Assembly: GCF_900104805.1 (NCBI RefSeq)
Contig: NZ_LT629751.1
Coordinates: forward strand, 3,866,501-3,930,500
Reading direction: 5' to 3'
DNA length: 64,000 nucleotides
Source: Pseudomonas oryzae
GTDB lineage: Bacteria; Pseudomonadota; Gammaproteobacteria; Pseudomonadales; Pseudomonadaceae
Part shown: positions 1 to 9,348 of the stretch, one piece after another
Layout of the letters: every line of letters begins with the position of its first letter
Numbering within the stretch: position 1 is the first letter of the stretch
Position numbers and translations under genes: made by a program
Notes under the pieces: generated by a model
Database searches by the model: none
Seen by the model: the letters and a program-made list of their open reading frames with translations, nothing else
Told to the model about the DNA's origin: nothing

Positions 1-670
1 CGTAGTAGCTGGGGAACTCCAGAGTCACCAGCCAGCCGTCGAGGCCCTTGGCCTGGGCGGCCTGCTGCATCTGCGCGCGGGCCGACTCCGGCAGGCCGGC
101 CAGCTGCGCCTCGTCGGCGATCTGCCTGGTCCACGCCTGGGTGGCGTCGAGCAGCTGGTTGGAGAACCTGCTGGACAGCTCGGCCAGGCGCATCTGGATG
201 GCGCCGTAGCGCTGCTGCTGCTCGGCCGGCAGGTCGATGCCCGACAGGTGGAAGTCGCGCAGGGTGTGCTGGACGATGGTCCGCTGCGCCACCTCGAAGC
301 CGGCCGCCGCGGGGCTGGCGGCCAGCGCGTGCCAGGCGTCGTAGAGCGCGCGGTTCTGCCCCAGCTCGGTGTAGTAGGCCGACAGCTTGGGCAGGCAGGC
401 CTCGTAGGCGGCGCGCAGCTCGGCGCTGTTGCATACCGCGTTGAGGTGGCTGACCGGGCTCCAGGCGCGGCCCAGGCGGGCGTTCAGCTCGTCGAGGGCG
501 AGCACCAGGCCGTTCCAGTCGGGGCTGGCGCCCTGGCTTTCGAGGATGCGCGCGATGGCGGCGCGGTTGTCGGCGAGGATCTGGTCGACGGCCGGCTCGA
601 CGTGTTCCGGGCGGATCGCCGAGTAGGGCGGCAGATCGAAGGCTTGCAGCAGCGGGTTGGTGGCAGTCAC
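1..670 (-). CDS. prlC: Oligopeptidase A (PrlC), N-terminal part, cut by window edge
   Basis: Reading the minus strand from a GTG at 670 gives about 223 residues starting VTATNPLLQAFDLPPYSAIR, the typical start of the M3-family zinc metallopeptidase PrlC. The helical N-terminal region is visible (AVDQILADNRAAI, WSPVSHLNAVCNS, LSSRFSNQLLDATQ). The HExxH catalytic motif lies beyond the window. The family degrades short peptides, including cleaved signal peptides, in the cytoplasm. A GTG start is chosen because no in-frame ATG lies upstream and an AAGG stretch precedes it. The divergent neighbour at 752 is a gamma-carbonic-anhydrase-like gene; I recall the same pairing in P. aeruginosa. Identity is secure, the exact start slightly less so. 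Confidence 0.9.
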   Translation of the reverse strand, partial: MTATNPLLQAFDLPPYSAIRPEHVEPAVDQILADNRAAIARILESQGASPDWNGLVLALDELNARLGRAWSPVSHLNAVCNSAELRAAYEACLPKLSAYYTELGQNRALYDAWHALAASPAAAGFEVAQRTIVQHTLRDFHLSGIDLPAEQQQRYGAIQMRLAELSSRFSNQLLDATQAWTRQIADEAQLAGLPESARAQMQQAAQAKGLDGWLVTLEFPSYY

Positions 671-751
671 GGCGTTTGACCTTGAGTCGAGAGATTCACT
701 GGGTCATGTTAATGAGAATTGCCCGACAACGCAGCTCAGGAGCTCTCTATC

Positions 752-1297
752 GTGTCCATCAGAACCTTCCAGGGCCACCGCCCGCAGCTCGGCGCGCGCG
801 CCTTCGTCGACCCCAGCGCGGTGGTGCTCGGCGACGTGACGCTCGGCGACGACTGCTCGGTGTGGCCGCTGGCGGTGATCCGCGGCGACATGCACCGCAT
901 CCGCATCGGCGCGCGCACCAGCATCCAGGACGGCAGCGTGCTGCACATCACCCACGCCGGGCCGTTCAACCCGGACGGCTACCCGCTGGAGATCGGCGAC
1001 GACGTCACCGTCGGCCACAAGGTGACCCTGCACGGCTGCCGGATCGGCAGCCGCGTGCTGGTCGGCATGGGCGCGATCGTCATGGATGGCGCGGTGGTCG
1101 AGGACGAGGTGGTGATCGGCGCCGGCAGCCTGGTGCCGCCGGGCAAGAAGCTGGAGAGCGGCTACCTGTACGTCGGCAGCCCGGTGAAGCAGGCGCGCCC
1201 GCTGAACGACAAGGAGCGCGCGTTCTTCGCCTACAGCGCGGCCAACTACGTGAAGCTCAAGGACCAGCACCTGGCCGAGGGCTACCAGGCGGAGTGA
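752..1297 (+). CDS. yrdA: Gamma-carbonic-anhydrase-family hexapeptide-repeat protein
   Basis: A 181-residue left-handed beta-helix protein. Hexapeptide repeats run through most of it (VVLGDVTLGDDCSVWPLAVI, IGARTSIQDGSVLH, VTVGHKVTLHGC, VLVGMGAIVMDGAVVEDEVV). Candidate zinc ligands are the histidines in VLHITHAG and VGHKVTLHG, as in the YrdA/Cam-like group. Members fold as trimers; carbonic anhydrase activity is shown only for some. The GTG at 752 is preferred over an upstream ATG because AGGAG lies 9 bases before it. It is divergent from prlC. A bicarbonate permease and pyruvate carboxylase lie 2-6 kb away, so a role in CO2/bicarbonate handling is plausible but inferred. Confidence 0.88.
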   Translation: MSIRTFQGHRPQLGARAFVDPSAVVLGDVTLGDDCSVWPLAVIRGDMHRIRIGARTSIQDGSVLHITHAGPFNPDGYPLEIGDDVTVGHKVTLHGCRIGSRVLVGMGAIVMDGAVVEDEVVIGAGSLVPPGKKLESGYLYVGSPVKQARPLNDKERAFFAYSAANYVKLKDQHLAEGYQAE

Positions 1298-1317
1298 GCA
1301 CGCCCCCGTCAGCACCT

Positions 1318-1347
1318 GGTGGAAAATCGCTGCGCGAGTTTTCCACC
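1318..1347. repeat. Intergenic palindrome (GGTGGAAAA stem)
   Basis: GGTGGAAAA at 1318-1326 pairs with TTTTCCACC at 1339-1347 around the loop TCGCTGCGCGAG. The same loop with different stems recurs near 22.0 kb, which marks this as a dispersed Pseudomonas intergenic repeat. It lies just after yrdA and may help terminate transcription. Confidence 0.7.
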
Positions 1348-1389
1348 CTACGGGTTGGCCGAGGGCTATGGCGGCTGAGCGAGCCATCG

Positions 1390-1430
1390 TTCCAGCCGTA
1401 GGGTGCGCACGGCGCACCCTACGGCTGGAA
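1390..1430. repeat. Perfect 19-bp-stem palindrome of the GTAGGGTGCGC family
   Basis: The stem TTCCAGCCGTAGGGTGCGC (1390-1408) and its exact complement (1412-1430) flank the loop ACG. It sits in the convergent gap between yrdA and the acuI-like stop codon at 1433, so it can act as a bidirectional terminator. Related copies occur near 8.0, 8.98, 16.8-17.0, 22.07 and 50.88-51.0 kb. Confidence 0.8.
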
Positions 1431-1432
1431 CC

Positions 1433-2416
1433 TCAGCGATTGACGTCCACCACCACCCGTCCGCGCACCTTGCCGGCGAGCAGGTCGCCGGCCACCGCGA
1501 TGGCGTCTTCCAGACCGATGGTGCGGGTGATCGGCGCCAGCAGGCGCTTGTCCAGATCGCGCGCCAGGCGGCTCCAGGCCTCCAGGCGGTCGGCGCGCGG
1601 GCGCATCACGCTGTCGATGCCGGCGAGGGTCACCCCGCGCAGGATGAACGGTGCCACCGTGGCGGGGAACTCCATGCCCTGGGCCAGGCCGCAGGCGGCC
1701 ACGCAGCCGCCGTAGCGGGTGCTGGCGCAGACGTTGGCCAGGGTGTGGCTGCCCACCGAGTCGATCGCCCCGGCCCAGCGCTCGCGGCCCAGCGGGCGGC
1801 CCGGCTCGCTGAGGCTGGCGCGCTCGATGAGTTCGGCGGCGCCGAGGCCCTTCAGGTAGTCGGCCTCCTCGGGGCGGCCGGTGGAGGCCACCACCCGGTA
1901 GCCGAGGCGCGCCAGCAGGGCGACGGCGAAGCTGCCGACGCCGCCGCTGGCGCCGGTGACCAGCACCTCGCCGCGGTCGGGCGTCACGCCGTGGCGCTCC
2001 AGGGCCAGCACGGAGAGCATCGCGGTGTAGCCGGCGGTGCCCACCGCCATCGCCTCGGCGGCGGAGAAGCCTGCGGGCAGCGGGATCAGCCAGTCGCCCT
2101 TGAGGCGCGCCAGCTGGGCCAGGCCGCCCCAGTGCGTCTCGCCGACGCCCCAGCCGTTGAGCAGCACGGCGTCGCCGGCCTGGAAGTCGGGGTGACGGCT
2201 CTCCTCCACCACGCCGGCCAGGTCGATGCCCGGCACCATGGGGAACTGGCGCACCACCGGGCCCTTGCCGGTGATCGCCAGGGCGTCCTTGTAGTTGAGG
2301 GTGCTGTGGCTGACGCGCACGCACACCTCGCCCTCCGGCAGGCGGGTCTCGTCGAGCTCCTGCAGGCTGGCGCGGTAGCCGTGGTCGTCCTTGTCGATCA
2401 GGATGGCGCGGAACAT
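1433..2416 (-). CDS. acuI: Acrylyl-CoA reductase-like MDR oxidoreductase (AcuI/YhdH family)
   Basis: A 327-residue zinc-independent medium-chain dehydrogenase/reductase. It has an N-terminal GroES-like domain ([30 protein letters not shown]) and a Rossmann domain with the NADPH loop [16 protein letters not shown]. The sequence [16 protein letters not shown] is characteristic of the AcuI/YhdH group, which reduces acryloyl-CoA to propionyl-CoA with NADPH, an electrophile-detoxifying step. Length equals the family norm. A tetR gene lies directly upstream on the same strand, and a copy of its probable operator sits 24 bases before this ATG. That supports induction by a reactive electrophile. The substrate is inferred from family membership. 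Confidence 0.88.
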   Translation of the reverse strand: MFRAILIDKDDHGYRASLQELDETRLPEGEVCVRVSHSTLNYKDALAITGKGPVVRQFPMVPGIDLAGVVEESRHPDFQAGDAVLLNGWGVGETHWGGLAQLARLKGDWLIPLPAGFSAAEAMAVGTAGYTAMLSVLALERHGVTPDRGEVLVTGASGGVGSFAVALLARLGYRVVASTGRPEEADYLKGLGAAELIERASLSEPGRPLGRERWAGAIDSVGSHTLANVCASTRYGGCVAACGLAQGMEFPATVAPFILRGVTLAGIDSVMRPRADRLEAWSRLARDLDKRLLAPITRTIGLEDAIAVAGDLLAGKVRGRVVVDVNR

Positions 2417-2439
2417 GGAATCACACCTCTCTGGTTAAT

Positions 2440-2454
2440 AGACCGGTCGTCTAG
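2440..2454. promoter_or_regulatory. Probable TetR operator in front of the acuI-like gene
   Basis: TAGACCGGTCGTCTA is near-palindromic (TAGAC ... GTCTA). Its 12-base core GACCGGTCGTCT (2442-2453) is repeated exactly at 3119-3130, just upstream of the tetR start. Two identical sites, one before each gene, are the usual arrangement for a TetR repressor controlling itself and its target. Confidence 0.75.
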
Positions 2455-2472
2455 AAATGGGCGATAAAAAAC

Positions 2473-3105
2473 TCAGCGTGGCAGCAGGGCGAGGAAGCCG
2501 CGGATGAAGGTCGCCAGCGGCGCGTCGCTCTGCACCAGGCGGGCGCGCAGCACGGCGCCTTCCCAGCCGATCCAGAAGAACGCCGCCAGCTCGTCGCAGT
2601 CCACCGTCGGCGCCAGGCTGCCGTCCTGCTGGGCGGCGCGCAGGCAGGCGGCCAGGCGCGCCTGCCAGTCGCACAGCACCGCTTCCAGCTGCTCGCGGAA
2701 GCCTGCCGGCAGCTGGGTCACCTCCTGGCCGAGGTTGCCGACCAGGCAGCCGCGGCGGAAGCCGTGGCGGGCCATGCCGGCGCGGGCGTCGGCGACGAAA
2801 GCCTCCAGGCGCGCCAGCGGCGGCCGCGAGGCGTCGCCCAGCCAGCGCTCCAGCTTGGTGGCGAAGTAGCCGGCGTAGCGCTCCAGCACGGCCAGGCCGA
2901 AGGCCTCCTTGCTGGCGAAGTAGTGGTAGAACGAGCCCTTGGGCACGCCAACCTCCCTGAGCACCGTGTCGATGCCGGTGCTGAGGAAGCCCTGCTCGGT
3001 GAGCAGGCGCATGCCGGCGTGCAGCAGCGCCTCGCGCGTTTCGCGGTTGTCGCGGTCGAGCTTGGGCGGGCGGCCGCGGCGCGGCTGGAGGGCGGGAGCT
3101 GTCAT
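2473..3105 (-). CDS. TetR-family repressor, probable regulator of the acuI-like gene
   Basis: A 210-residue protein with an N-terminal TetR helix-turn-helix: RETREALLHAGMRLLTEQGF, then STGIDTVLREVGVPKGSFYHYFASKEAF. The helical ligand domain follows and resembles the TetR_C group found in AcuR/NemR-like regulators. The start MTAPALQPRRGR at 3105 is preferred to an in-frame ATG 36 bases upstream, because that longer version would place the operator (3119-3130) inside the coding sequence. The gene precedes acuI on the same strand with a 56-base gap containing the second operator. Repression relieved by an electrophilic ligand is inferred. Confidence 0.85.
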   Translation of the reverse strand: MTAPALQPRRGRPPKLDRDNRETREALLHAGMRLLTEQGFLSTGIDTVLREVGVPKGSFYHYFASKEAFGLAVLERYAGYFATKLERWLGDASRPPLARLEAFVADARAGMARHGFRRGCLVGNLGQEVTQLPAGFREQLEAVLCDWQARLAACLRAAQQDGSLAPTVDCDELAAFFWIGWEGAVLRARLVQSDAPLATFIRGFLALLPR

Positions 3106-3118
3106 GCGCCGATTATTG

Positions 3119-3130
3119 GACCGGTCGTCT
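3119..3130. promoter_or_regulatory. Probable TetR autoregulatory operator
   Basis: GACCGGTCGTCT lies 14 bases upstream of the tetR start and matches the acuI-proximal copy exactly. It falls in the 32-base gap after the PII-like gene, so the tetR promoter must overlap this site. Confidence 0.72.
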
Positions 3131-3137
3131 CGAAAAA

Positions 3138-3452
3138 TCAACCGGCCGGTTTGGCGGCGAACTTCTCCGCGCGCAGCACCTCCACCTCGGCCAGGTAGCA
3201 GATCATCGCGAAGTTCGCGTAGTAGCGTTCCTGCAGGTGGCGGGCGATGCGTTCGGCCAGCTCGCGCTCGCAGAGGATCTCGGCGCGGATGTTGCCGGCG
3301 GTGTCCCAGTCGGCGCGGCGCAGGCCGTGGGAGCCGCGGCCGCGCACGTCGGACAGGGTCCAGCCGGGCGCGCCGAGCTGTTCCAGGTCGGCGACCAGCT
3401 TGTGCTCCAGGGCCGCTTCGCAGATCACGGTGAGCAGGGTGGTGTGGGCCAT
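3138..3452 (-). CDS. PII-like protein partnered with the bicarbonate permease (SbtB-like)
   Basis: A 104-residue protein with the ferredoxin-like PII fold pattern: LLTVICEAALEHKLVADLEQ, GAPGWTLSDVRGRGSHGLRR, ERIARHLQERYYANFAMICY. The loop RGRGSHGLRRADWDTAGNIR occupies the T-loop position. Its ATG starts one base after the stop of the SbtA-like gene, so the two are translationally coupled. Cyanobacterial SbtB binds adenine nucleotides and controls SbtA. This protein ends at about VEVLRAEKFAAKPAG and lacks the C-terminal cysteine R-loop (CGPxGC) of cyanobacterial SbtB. PII-like fold and pairing are well supported; ligand and mode of control are inferred. Confidence 0.82.
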   Translation of the reverse strand: MAHTTLLTVICEAALEHKLVADLEQLGAPGWTLSDVRGRGSHGLRRADWDTAGNIRAEILCERELAERIARHLQERYYANFAMICYLAEVEVLRAEKFAAKPAG

Positions 3453-3453
3453 G

Positions 3454-4395
3454 TCAGAGTCCCCAGGCGATCAGTTGCTCGGCCAGCGCCAGGTACAGCG
3501 GTATGCCGATCAGGATGTTGAACGGGAAGGTGATCCCCAGCGCGGCGGTCAGCGACAGCGAGGGGTTGGCTTCCGGCAGGGCCAGGCGCATGGCCGCCGG
3601 TACGGCGATGTAGGAGGCCGAGGCGGCCAGGGTGGCGAGCATCGCCGTGCCGCCCAGCGACAGGCCCATCAGGCGCGCCAGCAGGGCGCCGATCAGCGCG
3701 CCGAGCAGCGGCATGCACAGGGCGAAGGCGGCCAGGCGCATGCCGTACTGGCGCAGCGAGCCGAGCTGGCCGGAGGCGATCAGGCCCATCTCCAGCAGGA
3801 AGAACGCCAGCACCGGCTTGAACATGCCGGTGTACAGCGGCTCCAGCGGCTTGATCGCTTCCTTGCCGGCCAGCGCGCCGATCACCAGGCCGCCGAGCAG
3901 CAGCATGATGCTCTTGCCGAGGAAGATCTCGCGGCCCAGTTCCTTCCAGTGGGTGTCACGGGAGATGCCCTTGGCCAGCAGGATGCCGACCAGGATCGCC
4001 GGGATCTCGAGGATCGCCACGAACAGCGGCATGTAGCTCTCGAAGAAGATCTGCCGCGAGGCCAGGTAGGCGACCACCACGGCGAAGGTACCGGCGCTCA
4101 CCGAGCCGTAGTGCGCCGCCACGCTGGCGGCGTTGATCCGGTCGAAGCGCAGGACGCGCAGCAGGGCGAAGGCCAGCAGCGGCAGGACGATGCCCAGGCC
4201 CAGCACCAGTGCCGACTGGCCGAGCAGCGCCGGGCTGGCCTGCTCTGCCAGTTCCACGCCGCCGTGCAGACCGATGGCCAGCAGCAGGATGATGGACAGG
4301 GTCTCGTACAGCGCCGGCGGCAGCTTCAGCTCGCTTTTCAGCAGGCCCGCGGTCAGGCCGAAGACGAAGAACAACACCACCGGATCAAGACTCAT
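3454..4395 (-). CDS. sbtA: Sodium-dependent bicarbonate permease, SbtA family
   Basis: A 313-residue integral membrane protein with about ten hydrophobic segments in two inverted halves. Family landmarks are visible: LLLAIGLHGGVELAEQ, AAHYGSVSAGTFAVV near residue 95, EIPAILVGILLAKG, and ASASYIAVPAAMRLALPEANPSL in the second half. SbtA imports HCO3- with Na+ in cyanobacteria; proteobacterial homologues are mostly annotated by similarity. It is the first gene of a two-gene unit with the PII-like gene. It lies 97 bases downstream of pycB on the same strand, separated by a strong terminator. The likely job is supplying bicarbonate to pyruvate carboxylase (inference). Confidence 0.87.
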   Translation of the reverse strand: MSLDPVVLFFVFGLTAGLLKSELKLPPALYETLSIILLLAIGLHGGVELAEQASPALLGQSALVLGLGIVLPLLAFALLRVLRFDRINAASVAAHYGSVSAGTFAVVVAYLASRQIFFESYMPLFVAILEIPAILVGILLAKGISRDTHWKELGREIFLGKSIMLLLGGLVIGALAGKEAIKPLEPLYTGMFKPVLAFFLLEMGLIASGQLGSLRQYGMRLAAFALCMPLLGALIGALLARLMGLSLGGTAMLATLAASASYIAVPAAMRLALPEANPSLSLTAALGITFPFNILIGIPLYLALAEQLIAWGL

Positions 4396-4454
4396 CTACC
4401 CCTCCTCGGGTTTGCGGACAGTTTACGTGCATGGTTGTGGGTACATAGTACAGG

Positions 4455-4483
4455 TAAAAAAAAGGGGAGCCATTCGGCTCCCC
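4455..4483 (-). terminator. Rho-independent terminator of the pycAB operon
   Basis: GGGGAGCC (4464-4471) and GGCTCCCC (4476-4483) form a perfect 8-bp stem with loop ATTC. Nine A residues at 4455-4463 become a U-run on the minus strand, 10 bases beyond the pycB stop codon. It should isolate sbtA from most pycAB read-through. Confidence 0.9.
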
Positions 4484-4492
4484 TCAAGGGAC

Positions 4493-6301
4493 TTATTCTC
4501 CAATCTCGATGAGTACCTCACCAGGATTGACCCTGTCGCCCTTGACCACATGGATGGCCTTCACGGTGCCGGCGATCGGCGCCTGCACCTCGGTCTCCAT
4601 CTTCATTGCTTCGGTGATCAGCACCGGCTGGCCGGCCCTGACCACATCACCTTCCTTCACCAGCACGTCGACGATGTTGCCCGGCATGGTGGTGCTGACA
4701 TCGCCTGGACCGGCACTCTGCTTGCGCTTGCCGCCGGCGGTGCCGCCGACGAAGGCGTTCAGCGGCTCGAACACCACCTCTTCCGGCATGCCGTCGATGG
4801 CCAGGTAGAAGTGGCGCTTGCCGTCGGTCTTCACGCTGACCCCGGTGATGTCGACGCGATAGCTCTCGCCGTGCACGTCGACCACGAACTCGGTCGGCAC
4901 GCCTTCCTGGGCGGCCGGGCGGCCGGCGGCATCCGGCTGCGGCAGCAGGGCTTCCGGCTTGAGGGTGCCGGCGGCGCGCTCCTCGAGGAACTTGCGGCCG
5001 ATGTCGGGGAACATGGCGAAGGTCAGCACGTCCTCCTCGGACTTGGCCAGGTTGCCGATTTCCTCGCGCAGGCGGGCCATCTCCGGCTTGAGCAGGTCGG
5101 CCGGGCGCACGTCGATGACGTCCTCGTGGCCGATGGCCTGGAAGCGCAGCTTCTCGTTGACCTCGCCCGGGGCCTTGCCGTAGCGGCCCTGCAGGTACAG
5201 CTTCACCTCGTTGGTGATGGTCTTGTAACGCTCGCCGGCGAGCACGTTGAACACCGCCTGGGTGCCGACGATCTGCGAGGTCGGGGTGACCAGCGGCGGG
5301 AAGCCGAGGTCGGCGCGTACCCGCGGGATCTCCTCGAACACCTCGTTGATGCGGTGCAGGGCGCCCTGCTCCTTCAGCTGGTTGGCCAGGTTGGACATCA
5401 TGCCGCCCGGCACCTGGTTGACCTGCACGCGGGTGTCGACGCCGGTGAACTCGCTCTCGAACTGGTGGTACTTCTTGCGCACGTTGTAGAAGTACAGGCC
5501 GATCTCCTGCAGCAGCTCCAGGTCCAGGCCGGTGTCGAACGGGGTGCCGCGCAGCGCGGCGACCATCGACTCGGTGCCCGGGTGGCTGGTACCCCAGGCG
5601 AAGCTGGAGATGGCGGTGTCGATGTGGTCGGCGCCGGCCTCGATGGCCTTGAGCTGGCACATGGCGCCCATGCCGGCGGTGTCGTGGGAGTGGACGAACA
5701 CCGGCAGGTCGATCTCGGCCTTCAGCGCCTGCACCAGCTCGGCGGTGGCGTAGGGGGTGAGCAGGCCGGCCATGTCCTTGATGGCGATCGAGTCGACGCC
5801 CTTCTCCTGCATGCGCTTGGCCAGCTCGACGAAGGCGGCGGTGGTGTGCACCGGGCTGGTGGTGTAGGCGATGGTGCCCTGGGCGTGCTTGCCGGCGGCC
5901 TTGACCGCCTCGATGGCGGTGCGCAGGTTGCGCACGTCGTTCATCGCATCGAAGATGCGGAACACGTCGATGCCGTTGACCGCCGCCTTGGCGACGAAGG
6001 CCTTGACCACGTCGTCGCTGTAGTGGCGGTAGCCGAGCAGGTTCTGGCCGCGCAGCAGCATCTGCAGGCGGGTGTTGGGCAGCGCGGCCTTGAGCTGGCG
6101 CAGGCGCTCCCACGGATCTTCCTTGAGGAAGCGCACGCAGGCATCGAAGGTGGCGCCGCCCCAGACTTCCAGCGACCAGTAGCCGACCTGGTCGAGCTTG
6201 GCGCAGATCGGCAGCATGTCCTCGAGGCGCATGCGGGTGGCGATCAGCGACTGGTGGGCGTCGCGCAGGATGGTATCGGTGACGGTGATCTTCTTGTTCA
6301 T
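4493..6301 (-). CDS. pycB: Pyruvate carboxylase subunit B (carboxyltransferase plus biotin carrier)
   Basis: A 602-residue protein. Residues 1 to about 300 form the HMGL-like carboxyltransferase barrel, with TDTILRDAHQSLIATRMR at the start, metal-binding residues in VHSHDTAGMG, and KDMAGLLTPYATAELV. The conserved carboxylase domain (PYC_OADA) follows, then a biotinyl domain with biotin lysine 567 in TEAMKMETEV. It transfers CO2 from biotin to pyruvate to make oxaloacetate. The sequence also matches oxaloacetate decarboxylase alpha. Its pairing with a separate biotin carboxylase subunit, and the absence of membrane beta/gamma subunits, favour the anaplerotic carboxylase. It starts 9 bases after the pycA stop and ends at a strong terminator. 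Confidence 0.93.
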   Translation of the reverse strand: MNKKITVTDTILRDAHQSLIATRMRLEDMLPICAKLDQVGYWSLEVWGGATFDACVRFLKEDPWERLRQLKAALPNTRLQMLLRGQNLLGYRHYSDDVVKAFVAKAAVNGIDVFRIFDAMNDVRNLRTAIEAVKAAGKHAQGTIAYTTSPVHTTAAFVELAKRMQEKGVDSIAIKDMAGLLTPYATAELVQALKAEIDLPVFVHSHDTAGMGAMCQLKAIEAGADHIDTAISSFAWGTSHPGTESMVAALRGTPFDTGLDLELLQEIGLYFYNVRKKYHQFESEFTGVDTRVQVNQVPGGMMSNLANQLKEQGALHRINEVFEEIPRVRADLGFPPLVTPTSQIVGTQAVFNVLAGERYKTITNEVKLYLQGRYGKAPGEVNEKLRFQAIGHEDVIDVRPADLLKPEMARLREEIGNLAKSEEDVLTFAMFPDIGRKFLEERAAGTLKPEALLPQPDAAGRPAAQEGVPTEFVVDVHGESYRVDITGVSVKTDGKRHFYLAIDGMPEEVVFEPLNAFVGGTAGGKRKQSAGPGDVSTTMPGNIVDVLVKEGDVVRAGQPVLITEAMKMETEVQAPIAGTVKAIHVVKGDRVNPGEVLIEIGE

Positions 6302-6310
6302 CTCAATTCC

Positions 6311-7726
<1,416 letters not shown>

Positions 7727-7833
7727 GGAGGTCTCCCTCGGCTGGACTGGCTGACCCGGCCGGTCAGGCGGCAGGTGCATTCACCCTAGCGCCGAGGGGT
7801 GAATTAAGAAAAATGAATATTTGTTAGGTTGAG

Positions 7834-7851
7834 CATAAACTACAGCTTATG
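7834..7851. promoter_or_regulatory. Candidate LysR-type operator between pycA and the LysR gene
   Basis: CATAA (7834-7838) and TTATG (7847-7851) form an inverted repeat with an 8-base spacer in the AT-rich part of the 297-base divergent intergenic region. The ATAA-N-TTAT layout is typical of LysR-type sites. No other strong dyad was seen nearby. Confidence 0.5.
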
Positions 7852-7935
7852 ATCAGGTGGAGGCCCCGGATTTCCTGGGCTGCAGCCGACCGCCAGACCA
7901 CAGCGAGCCGCTCGTCGCTACATGTTGCACGCGTG

Positions 7936-8001
7936 CCGTAGGGGGCGCCATGCGCACCGCGAGGGGCGGCAGGTTCGATGGTGCGCGCGGCGCACGCACC
8001 C
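7936..8001. repeat. Degenerate GTAGGGTGCGC-family intergenic repeats
   Basis: CCGTAGGGGGCGCCATGCGC at 7936-7955, followed by GGTGCGCGCGGCGCACGCAC near 7980-7999, are diverged copies of the dispersed palindrome family. They lie in the leader of the LysR gene, just before its ribosome-binding site. Confidence 0.5.
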
Positions 8002-8023
8002 CACGACTGCGGAGCCCCTTCCC

Positions 8024-8953
8024 ATGCGCAAGTCCCTGATGCGTCTTACCCTGCGCCAGCTGCAGGTGTTCCGTGCGGTGTGCGAGACGCGCTCGTACAG
8101 TCGCGCCGCCGAGGAGATGGCGCTGACCCAGCCGGCGGTCAGCCTGCAGATCCGCCAGCTCGAGGAGCTGGTCGGCCAGCCGCTGTTCGAGTACGTCGGC
8201 AAGAAGCTCTACCTGACCGACGCCGCCGAGGCGCTGCGCCGCGCCGGCGCCGACATCTTCGGCCGCCTGGAGAGCCTCGACATGCAGCTCTCCGACCTGC
8301 AGGGCTCGCTGCAGGGCCAGCTCAGCCTGACCGTCGAGTCCAGCGCGCAGTACTTCGTGCCCCACCTGTTCGGCGAATTTCGCCGCGAGCACCCCGAGGT
8401 CGGCCTGCAGCTCACCGTCGCCAGCCACGCCCAGGTGCTGCGCCGCCTTGGCGTCAGCCGCGACGAGCTGATGATCCTGTCCCAGGTGCCGACCGGGATG
8501 AACCTGGAGTTCAATCCCTTCCTCACCAACCAGATCGTCGCGGTGGCGCCGCCCGGGCATCCGTTGTGCCAGCGCGACACCCTGAACCTGGCGGATCTGA
8601 CCGCCTGGCCGCTGCTGGTGCGCGAGCCGGGCTCGGGCACCCGCCAGGCCTGCGAGGCGTTCTGCCACGACAAGCGCGCGCACTTCGCCCAGACCCTGCA
8701 GCTCGGCTCGCTGGAGGCGCAGCGCGCCGGCGTGCTGGCCGGCCTCGGCCTGGCCCTGCTGCCGCGTCACGCGGTGAGCCTGGAGCTGGCCAGCGGCCGC
8801 CTGCGCGAGCTGCCGGTGGTCGAGCTGCCGCTGCAGCACAGCTGGTGCGTGGTGCACCCGCGCGACCGCCGCCTGAGTCCGGTGGCCAGCGCCTTCGTCG
8901 AGTTCATCCGCGCCAACCGCGCGGCGATCAACGCGCTCAACCTGCGCCTGTGA
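8024..8953 (+). CDS. pycR: LysR-family regulator divergent from pycAB
   Basis: A 309-residue LysR protein. The N-terminal winged helix is clear (LTLRQLQVFRAVCETRSYSR, AAEEMALTQPAVSLQIRQLE), followed by a periplasmic-binding-like effector domain from about residue 90 (QLSLTVESSAQYFVPHLFGE). The length is normal for the family. The ATG at 8024 has GGAG nine bases upstream; the next in-frame ATG at 8039 is an alternative. The P. aeruginosa gene at the same place is, as I recall, called pycR and acts on pyruvate carboxylase. Regulation of pycAB is inferred from divergent orientation, the dyad at 7834-7851 and that homology. Confidence 0.85.
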   Translation: MRKSLMRLTLRQLQVFRAVCETRSYSRAAEEMALTQPAVSLQIRQLEELVGQPLFEYVGKKLYLTDAAEALRRAGADIFGRLESLDMQLSDLQGSLQGQLSLTVESSAQYFVPHLFGEFRREHPEVGLQLTVASHAQVLRRLGVSRDELMILSQVPTGMNLEFNPFLTNQIVAVAPPGHPLCQRDTLNLADLTAWPLLVREPGSGTRQACEAFCHDKRAHFAQTLQLGSLEAQRAGVLAGLGLALLPRHAVSLELASGRLRELPVVELPLQHSWCVVHPRDRRLSPVASAFVEFIRANRAAINALNLRL

Positions 8954-8970
8954 ACGGCACCGCGCCGTTT

Positions 8971-8997
8971 CGTAGGGGGCGCCCTGCGCACCCTACG
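8971..8997. repeat. GTAGGG palindrome between convergent genes
   Basis: CGTAGGGGGCG ... CGCACCCTACG forms a stem at the end of the LysR gene and overlaps the stop codon (8993-8995) of the convergent small gene. It is another member of the dispersed intergenic palindrome family and a probable bidirectional terminator. Confidence 0.65.
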
Positions 8998-9217
8998 CGC
9001 GGGGCTGGCGGCGCGCGGCGTTGCGTAGCGAACGCACGTAATTGATGGCGATCAGCTCGGGAAAATCATGCATTTCCTGATCCAGGCGGCGCTCCTCGTT
9101 GTAGCGCTCGATGGCCCGGCGAAAGGCCATGCGGCGCTGGTCTTCCAGCTTGCGGCGGGCCTTGGCGTCCAGCTGTGGGATGGCGGAGTTGGCGTCGACA
9201 GCATGGTGGCGGGGCAT
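8993..9217 (-). CDS. Small conserved protein, possibly PA3496-like
   Basis: A 74-residue, strongly charged protein. Its core RRKLEDQRRMAFRRAIERYN, EERRLDQEMHDFPELIA should form one or two amphipathic helices; there is no signal peptide or membrane segment. I tentatively associate it with the small Pseudomonas PA3496-type proteins, but the match is from memory. The ATG at 9217 is chosen because GGGAGA lies 6 bases upstream; the longer ORF reading has no conserved extension. It follows hexR on the same strand after a GC-rich hairpin. The function is unknown. Confidence 0.6.
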   Translation of the reverse strand: MPRHHAVDANSAIPQLDAKARRKLEDQRRMAFRRAIERYNEERRLDQEMHDFPELIAINYVRSLRNAARRQPRA

Positions 9218-9315
9218 GGCGTCTCTCCCATCGCGAATGATCCAGGGAGTTCGAGCATGCCGCAGCGGGCGTGACGGCTTGACGGCAGGCGGGTGACGCC
9301 GGCGTGACAGGCGCG

Positions 9316-9337
9316 CCCTCGCCCGGGCGGGCGAGGG
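9316..9337 (-). terminator. GC-rich hairpin after hexR
   Basis: CCCTCGCCC (9316-9324) and GGGCGAGGG (9329-9337) form a 9-bp stem 12 bases beyond the hexR stop. There is no clear U-run, so termination strength is uncertain. Confidence 0.45.
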
Positions 9338-9348
9338 GGGAAGAGGGT

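Noticed and set aside
4493-6301. Oxaloacetate decarboxylase alpha subunit (sodium pump)
   Set aside because: No membrane beta or gamma subunit genes nearby, while the biotin carboxylase subunit is adjacent, which favours pyruvate carboxylase.
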